A stretch of DNA of 64,000 nt from Myxococcales bacterium (lineage in GTDB: Bacteria; Myxococcota_A; Polyangia; Palsa-1104; JAEUJZ01). Below the pieces are notes generated by a model that was not told where the DNA came from, made no database searches, and worked only from the letters and a program-made list of their open reading frames with translations. The DNA lies in the NCBI GenBank assembly GCA_016794365.1, contig JAEUKB010000069.1, forward strand, positions 62,001 through 126,000. The letters run 5' to 3'. Positions 59,653 to 64,000 of this stretch are shown here, in pieces. How positions within the stretch are numbered: position 1 is the first letter of the stretch; each line of letters opens with the position of its first letter. The position numbers and the translations under genes are program-made.

Positions 59653-60243
59653 CTACAGCGACTGAAGAAGGTCCGGGTGAGGCCGCGCAATCAGCTCCAC
59701 CGAAAACAGGAGCCCCGGCGACAGAAGCTGCTGCACCGTCGCAAGCCCCGCTTCGACCATGTCTTGCTCGCCGAACAAGATTGCAAAGCCCTTGCCGCCC
59801 AGACCGTCGCACAGTCGCAGCTCGAAGATCCGCACCTCTGCCGCTTTGCAGGCCGCATCAGCCCCGCGCAGCGTCGAAGCAGCGCTCAGCGTTTCCAAGA
59901 TGCCAATCGAGACATCTTCCGACAGCGACAGCTTGTTTTTGCGACGCAGCACATCCAGCACTTCGTCATGAACTTGGGTCAGCAGCAGCTCGTCACACAG
60001 CGACGAACCAGCTTGCGCACGACCCGCCAGCATGGCTTCTTCCACGTCGCCAACTTCGCCACTACACAGCACCAAGTGCTTGCCGGGCGACACTGGACGG
60101 TTGACGTGAAGCTGCACGGCGGCTCGCTTCACCAGCGCATCAGCGACGGTCACACCACGCGCGATCGACTGAAGCTCCAAAAGCCCGAGCGCAGGCCCGC
60201 TGGCTTCGACGTGCTCGGCTTGACCTGTGCGCAGTGGACCCAA
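59653..60243 (-). CDS. Microcompartment shell protein, tandem-domain trimer (BMC-T)
   Basis: A 196-residue tandem BMC protein that forms pseudohexameric trimers in microcompartment facets. Domain 1 is about 15-100 (ALGLLELQSIARGVTVADALVK) and domain 2 about 105-196 (SIGILETLSAASTLRGADAACK; GKGFAILFGEQDMVEAGLATV). From memory it is most like the second BMC-T type of the Haliangium ochraceum shell, a double-stacking trimer with a gated pore. Last gene of the operon, 29 bp after the aldehyde dehydrogenase, convergent with lipoprotein paralogue 3. Confidence 0.93.
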   Translation of the reverse strand: MGPLRTGQAEHVEASGPALGLLELQSIARGVTVADALVKRAAVQLHVNRPVSPGKHLVLCSGEVGDVEEAMLAGRAQAGSSLCDELLLTQVHDEVLDVLRRKNKLSLSEDVSIGILETLSAASTLRGADAACKAAEVRIFELRLCDGLGGKGFAILFGEQDMVEAGLATVQQLLSPGLLFSVELIARPHPDLLQSL

Positions 60244-60272
60244 CGTGGTGATGACTCCGAAGTCCCGCCAGC

Positions 60273-61793
60273 TTACACGAAGCGGAACGCGTCTTTCATG
60301 GTGCAGCGCAGCTCACGGGTGAAGTTGAGCGCGGTGGTCATGCCTTCGCCCGTCGGTGAGGCAATCGTAAACGAGGTGTAGCCTTCGCCGCCGTAGCCAA
60401 GCCCAGCCAAGCTGCTGCCGTTTTTGACGAAGATCGACACGTTGGCCGTGCGCGCCATCGCCGACAGCGCTTCGATGTTCTGCGAGTACATCACCGCCGT
60501 GTGACCGAAGCCATGCTCACAGCGCACTGCGCCCGCAATCGCCGCAGCCACGTCGGGATAGCGCACCATACCGATGACCGGCATCAGCAGCTCATGCTGC
60601 ACAAATGGATGCTGCTCGGGCAGCTCGGCGAACAGCAAGCGACACTCGTCAGACACGTTGACGCCGATTTGTTTGGCAATCACCGACGGATTCTTGCCAA
60701 CCCACTCTCGGTTGACGTGGTCCCCGTCAAGGATCACCTTTTCCAGATCCCGCACCTGCCGGTCGTTGAGCAGATAACAGCCCATGCGCTGCAGCTCTGC
60801 CTTCAAGCTGTCGGCAATCTTGGCGACCGCACAGATCTCTTTTTCCGCGACGCAGACGATGTTGTTGTCGATCGAAGCGCCTTCGATGATGCCGCGCGCC
60901 GCCAGGTCAATTCGCGCTGTCTCGTCCACCACCGCCGGAGGATTGCCCGGACCCGCCGCAATCGCGCGCTTGCCCGAGGTCATCGCCGCCTTCACCACCG
61001 CGCCACCACCCGTCACCGCAAGCAGCCGCACGCCCTTGTGGGTCATCAGCTTCTGTGCGCTCTCGATGCTGGGCTCTGCGACGCTCGACAGCAGGTTCGC
61101 CGGTCCGCCCGCCTGCACAATCGCTTCGTTGAGCAGGTGAATGAACCACGCGCAGGTTCGCCAGGCATACGGATGCGTGTTGAAGACGACCGCGTTGCCC
61201 CCGGCGAGCATACCGATGCCGTTGTTGATGATCGTCTCGGTCACGTTCGTCGTCGGAGTGATCGCGCCAATCACCCCGTATGCACCGCGATCGAGCACCG
61301 TCAGACCGTGATCGCCGGTAAATGCCGTCGGACGCAGGATCTCTGTCCCCGGCGTCTTCGTCGCCACCAGCGTGTTTTTCTTGATCTTGTCGTCCACCCG
61401 ACCGTAGCCCGTCTCAGCCACGGCGTACTCGCTGAGCAGCTTGACGTTGTCGAGCGTGACCTTCCGCATCGCCGCAATCATTCGCTCGCGCGTCGAAAGC
61501 GGAGCCGAGCGGAACTGCTCAAACGCCGTGCCCGCTGCCGCCACCGCCGAGTCGATGTCCTGAAACAGACCGTGGCTGCCCCGAGGAATGCGCGCATCCC
61601 CCCGCTTGCCCGACCCGCCACTGCGCAGGTGCGGCGGCACAAAGCCTCCGGGACGCTGCGAAGTCCCCGTGCTTGGCTTTCCCGTCTCAGCGGCTTTCAT
61701 CACCGCTTCAGCGGGCGTCTTCATCGAATCCGGCGACAGGCGCAGAAGCACCTTGTCAACGATCTCTTGGATGCGCTTCTCGTCAACCTGCAC
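60273..61793 (-). CDS. CoA-acylating aldehyde dehydrogenase of the microcompartment
   Basis: A 506-residue enzyme of the PduP/EutE type that turns an aldehyde and CoA into acyl-CoA with NAD+. An N-terminal amphipathic helix (EKRIQEIVDKVLLRLS) followed by a Gly/Pro linker is the usual encapsulation peptide. The catalytic domain starts at about 75, with cofactor region NAVVFNTHPYAWRTC and GGGAVVKAAMTSGKRAIAAG, the nucleophile Cys in SIDNNIVCVAEKE, and PFVQHELLMPV. Its presence makes this an aldehyde-oxidising metabolosome. No alcohol dehydrogenase, phosphotransacylase or aldehyde-producing signature enzyme is seen in the window. Confidence 0.95.
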   Translation of the reverse strand: MQVDEKRIQEIVDKVLLRLSPDSMKTPAEAVMKAAETGKPSTGTSQRPGGFVPPHLRSGGSGKRGDARIPRGSHGLFQDIDSAVAAAGTAFEQFRSAPLSTRERMIAAMRKVTLDNVKLLSEYAVAETGYGRVDDKIKKNTLVATKTPGTEILRPTAFTGDHGLTVLDRGAYGVIGAITPTTNVTETIINNGIGMLAGGNAVVFNTHPYAWRTCAWFIHLLNEAIVQAGGPANLLSSVAEPSIESAQKLMTHKGVRLLAVTGGGAVVKAAMTSGKRAIAAGPGNPPAVVDETARIDLAARGIIEGASIDNNIVCVAEKEICAVAKIADSLKAELQRMGCYLLNDRQVRDLEKVILDGDHVNREWVGKNPSVIAKQIGVNVSDECRLLFAELPEQHPFVQHELLMPVIGMVRYPDVAAAIAGAVRCEHGFGHTAVMYSQNIEALSAMARTANVSIFVKNGSSLAGLGYGGEGYTSFTIASPTGEGMTTALNFTRELRCTMKDAFRFV

Positions 61794-61863
61794 GGCCAGG
61801 CCCTCTCGTTTGTCAGACCAGAATCAGGATCACAACCGGCGCGCTGGCACCGGCTGGGCACTG

Positions 61864-62163
61864 CTACGCGGGGTTTTTCTGATAACCAGCGGCACCGTCG
61901 ATATCGACCGAGTCTACGATCGCCATGATGGTTGCATCGACGGGACGATCCTTGGTGACCTGGGTCTGCCGTGCCGACGAGCCGGATGCATAAAGCACGA
62001 CTTCGCCGACGCCAGCTCCGACCGCATCGACGGCGACCACTGGCGCTGCTGTCGTCGGCTTCCCCGTCGAGTCACAGGGCTTGACCAGCAAAAACTTCAG
62101 GCTGGTAAGCTCTGCTTCCTTGCGGGTTGCGACGACAGTGCCGACCACCAAGCCAAGGACCAT
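61864..62163 (-). CDS. Microcompartment vertex protein (BMC-P, EutN/CcmL family)
   Basis: A 99-residue pentamer-forming protein that caps the vertices of the shell. The family pattern is MVLGLVVGTVVATRKEAELT, SLKFLLVKPCD, then VVAVDAVGAGVGEVVLYASGSSAR and a C-terminal DATIMAIVDSVDID. Six bases separate it from the BMC-H gene upstream; one vertex gene for a simple shell. Confidence 0.95.
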   Translation of the reverse strand: MVLGLVVGTVVATRKEAELTSLKFLLVKPCDSTGKPTTAAPVVAVDAVGAGVGEVVLYASGSSARQTQVTKDRPVDATIMAIVDSVDIDGAAGYQKNPA

Positions 62164-62169
62164 GGTGGC

Positions 62170-62463
62170 CTACTTGCTCGCCGTCGAGGTGCGACCGAGC
62201 GGCAGCACAAGATCGATGTTCTGGTGCGGACGCGGAATGACGTGAACCGATACCAGCTCACCCACGCGCTCGGCGGCCCGCTGACCCGCTTCGGTGGCAG
62301 CTTTGACGGCGGCCACGTCGCCACGAACGATCGCGGTCACATAACCACCGCCGATCTTTTCGTAGCCGACCAGCTCTACGCGAGCAGCCTTCACCATCGC
62401 GTCAGCCGCTTCCACCATGCCGACAAAACCTTTGGTCTCGATCATTCCAAGCGCATCAGCCAT
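62170..62463 (-). CDS. Microcompartment hexameric shell protein (BMC-H)
   Basis: A 97-residue major shell protein, with MADALGMIETKGFVGMVEAA, AMVKAARVELVGYEKIGGGY, GDVAAVKAATEAG and HVIPRPHQNIDLVLP. It is nearly the length and sequence I recall for the H. ochraceum BMC-H whose whole-shell structure is known. Hexamers tile the facets with a small central pore. Confidence 0.96.
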   Translation of the reverse strand: MADALGMIETKGFVGMVEAADAMVKAARVELVGYEKIGGGYVTAIVRGDVAAVKAATEAGQRAAERVGELVSVHVIPRPHQNIDLVLPLGRTSTASK

Positions 62464-62528
62464 TTTCGTGTCCTCTTGTTCGTACGCGTCTCGGTCGGGA
62501 TCTTTGAAAGAATCCAGCCGACGATCAG

Positions 62529-63170
<642 letters not shown>

Positions 63171-63218
63171 GTCGATAGGGCTTTCGCAAAAAGTGGCCGG
63201 ACGTTAACAAAGCGATTC

Positions 63219-64000
63219 TTACGGGTCAACCGCCGAAATCTGGCTGTCCGCAGCGAACTTCGCGAGCACATCCGCAAGTCGCTTTTCCGGCAGCGTCACT
63301 CGCGTCGGCATTCCGCCAGAGATCGCAAACAGCTTCAGAAAGTCGATGCCCGAGTCAAACGCCGCCGCCAGCGTCACGTAGCCCGCGTGCCGTACGATCG
63401 ATACCTTCGCCAGCGCTTGTCCGCACAGCAGCAGCTCTGTCTTGTCAAAGGCCGTTCGCGCGTGAAGCTGCGCATCGACAAACACCGCTTGACCGCGTCG
63501 CTCATACAGCGAGGCCAGCCGCTGCGTCTCTCGCTCCATCACCTCGAAGTCCGCCGCCGCTTGATCGATGCGCTGACGCAGCACCGGATCTTGGGCTCCC
63601 GTCGCGACATAGTGAACGATGCACTGCTTGAGCCCATCGTCGCGAAAGTGTGCCCGCAGCGCGTGATCGATGCGCACCGCTGTCGGTCCCGGCGTTCCCA
63701 GGCGCGTATCAATCGCACGAGCATCGTCGTCTGCGCCGGGATACGGCTCGGTTCCGCCACGCAGCCACTTGGCCGCCGCGTACAGTCCGTCCAAGTCGAG
63801 GTGACACACGATCGTATCGACCGGCCCAATGCGCGCGACCAGCTCCTCGGTGATCATCTCGGGACAAGCGCCGTGCTCGGACTTTTTGGCCAGCACAAAG
63901 CGCGGATCATTTGCGTAGTCACGGTGCCGCTCGTGATCGTGATGATCGACCCAGACCGCCAGGCGCGGGCCCAGCTCCTCGATGAGCTTGCGTGTGGTTG
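63219..64000 (-). CDS. DHH-family phosphoesterase, partial (cut by the window end)
   Basis: At least 260 codons; the N-terminus lies beyond the window. The DHH motif appears as WVDHHDHER near 63950, followed by VCHLDLDGLYAAAKWLRGG (a second Asp-rich metal motif) and a helical C-terminal region. Family members cleave phosphodiesters such as cyclic dinucleotides, nanoRNA or pAp. The normal start and full active site cannot be seen. Its place as the gene before BMC-T suggests one transcript with the microcompartment genes, which would be unusual. Confidence 0.75.
   Translation of the reverse strand, partial: TTRKLIEELGPRLAVWVDHHDHERHRDYANDPRFVLAKKSEHGACPEMITEELVARIGPVDTIVCHLDLDGLYAAAKWLRGGTEPYPGADDDARAIDTRLGTPGPTAVRIDHALRAHFRDDGLKQCIVHYVATGAQDPVLRQRIDQAAADFEVMERETQRLASLYERRGQAVFVDAQLHARTAFDKTELLLCGQALAKVSIVRHAGYVTLAAAFDSGIDFLKLFAISGGMPTRVTLPEKRLADVLAKFAADSQISAVDP

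Overview
The window is GC-rich and densely coded on both strands. It looks like a chromosome segment of a myxobacterium (Myxococcota), probably related to Haliangium or the other sterol-making lineages. The reasons are: five bacterial microcompartment genes whose proteins resemble, from memory, those of Haliangium ochraceum; Ser/Thr protein kinases of the myxobacterial type; many Cys-rich or modular lipoproteins; a short polysaccharide-export (OPX) protein paired with a beta-barrel; and two eukaryote-like sterol enzymes. The taxonomic call is inference. No rRNA, CRISPR array or complete insertion sequence was seen.

Layout. 0-2 kb: a tyrosine integrase abuts a Ser/Thr kinase gene cut off in mid-domain. 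2-9 kb: hydrolase, tRNA-Ala with promoter and terminator, small Cys-rich lipoprotein, dihydrolipoyl dehydrogenase, TonB-dependent receptor. 9-12.1 kb: a secreted amidohydrolase with calcium-binding repeats, then a convergent intergenic region holding a 43-bp tandem array between two copies of a stop-codon-linked hairpin element. 12.1-18 kb: rpsO-pnp, an ECF sigma factor with its membrane partner, recX, acyl carrier protein, tRNA-Gln and tRNA-Glu. 18-25.5 kb: lipoprotein, acyltransferase-like protein plus DegT aminotransferase, and a three-gene polysaccharide-export cluster. 25.7-31.7 kb: a 21-bp tandem array and a very large BadF-type ATPase with its dehydratase-like partner. 33-35 kb: sterol C14-reductase and C8-isomerase genes. 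35-45.5 kb: lytic transglycosylase, TPR protein with a PhnD-like protein, C39-like peptidase, a 42-bp array that may be coding, and a HicB protein with an RGG-rich tail. 45.5-54.7 kb: large Ser/Thr kinase, lipoprotein, riboflavin operon with nusB, and sixA-like phosphatase. 55-59.6 kb: three IPT/TIG plus FG-GAP lipoprotein paralogues, two of them strikingly AT-rich. 59.6-64 kb: the microcompartment operon (two BMC-T, one BMC-H, one BMC-P, a CoA-acylating aldehyde dehydrogenase) led by a DHH phosphoesterase cut by the window end.

The most distinctive signals are: (1) an imperfect palindrome of about 128 bp, present in three full and two degraded copies, each just 3' of a gene; in the three full copies the element supplies the gene's TAA stop, and the best two copies show compensatory changes in the outer stem; (2) the two-gene sterol operon; (3) the microcompartment operon. 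Large open frames opposite pnp, the activase, the dehydratase and the kinase are treated as antisense shadows of GC-rich genes.
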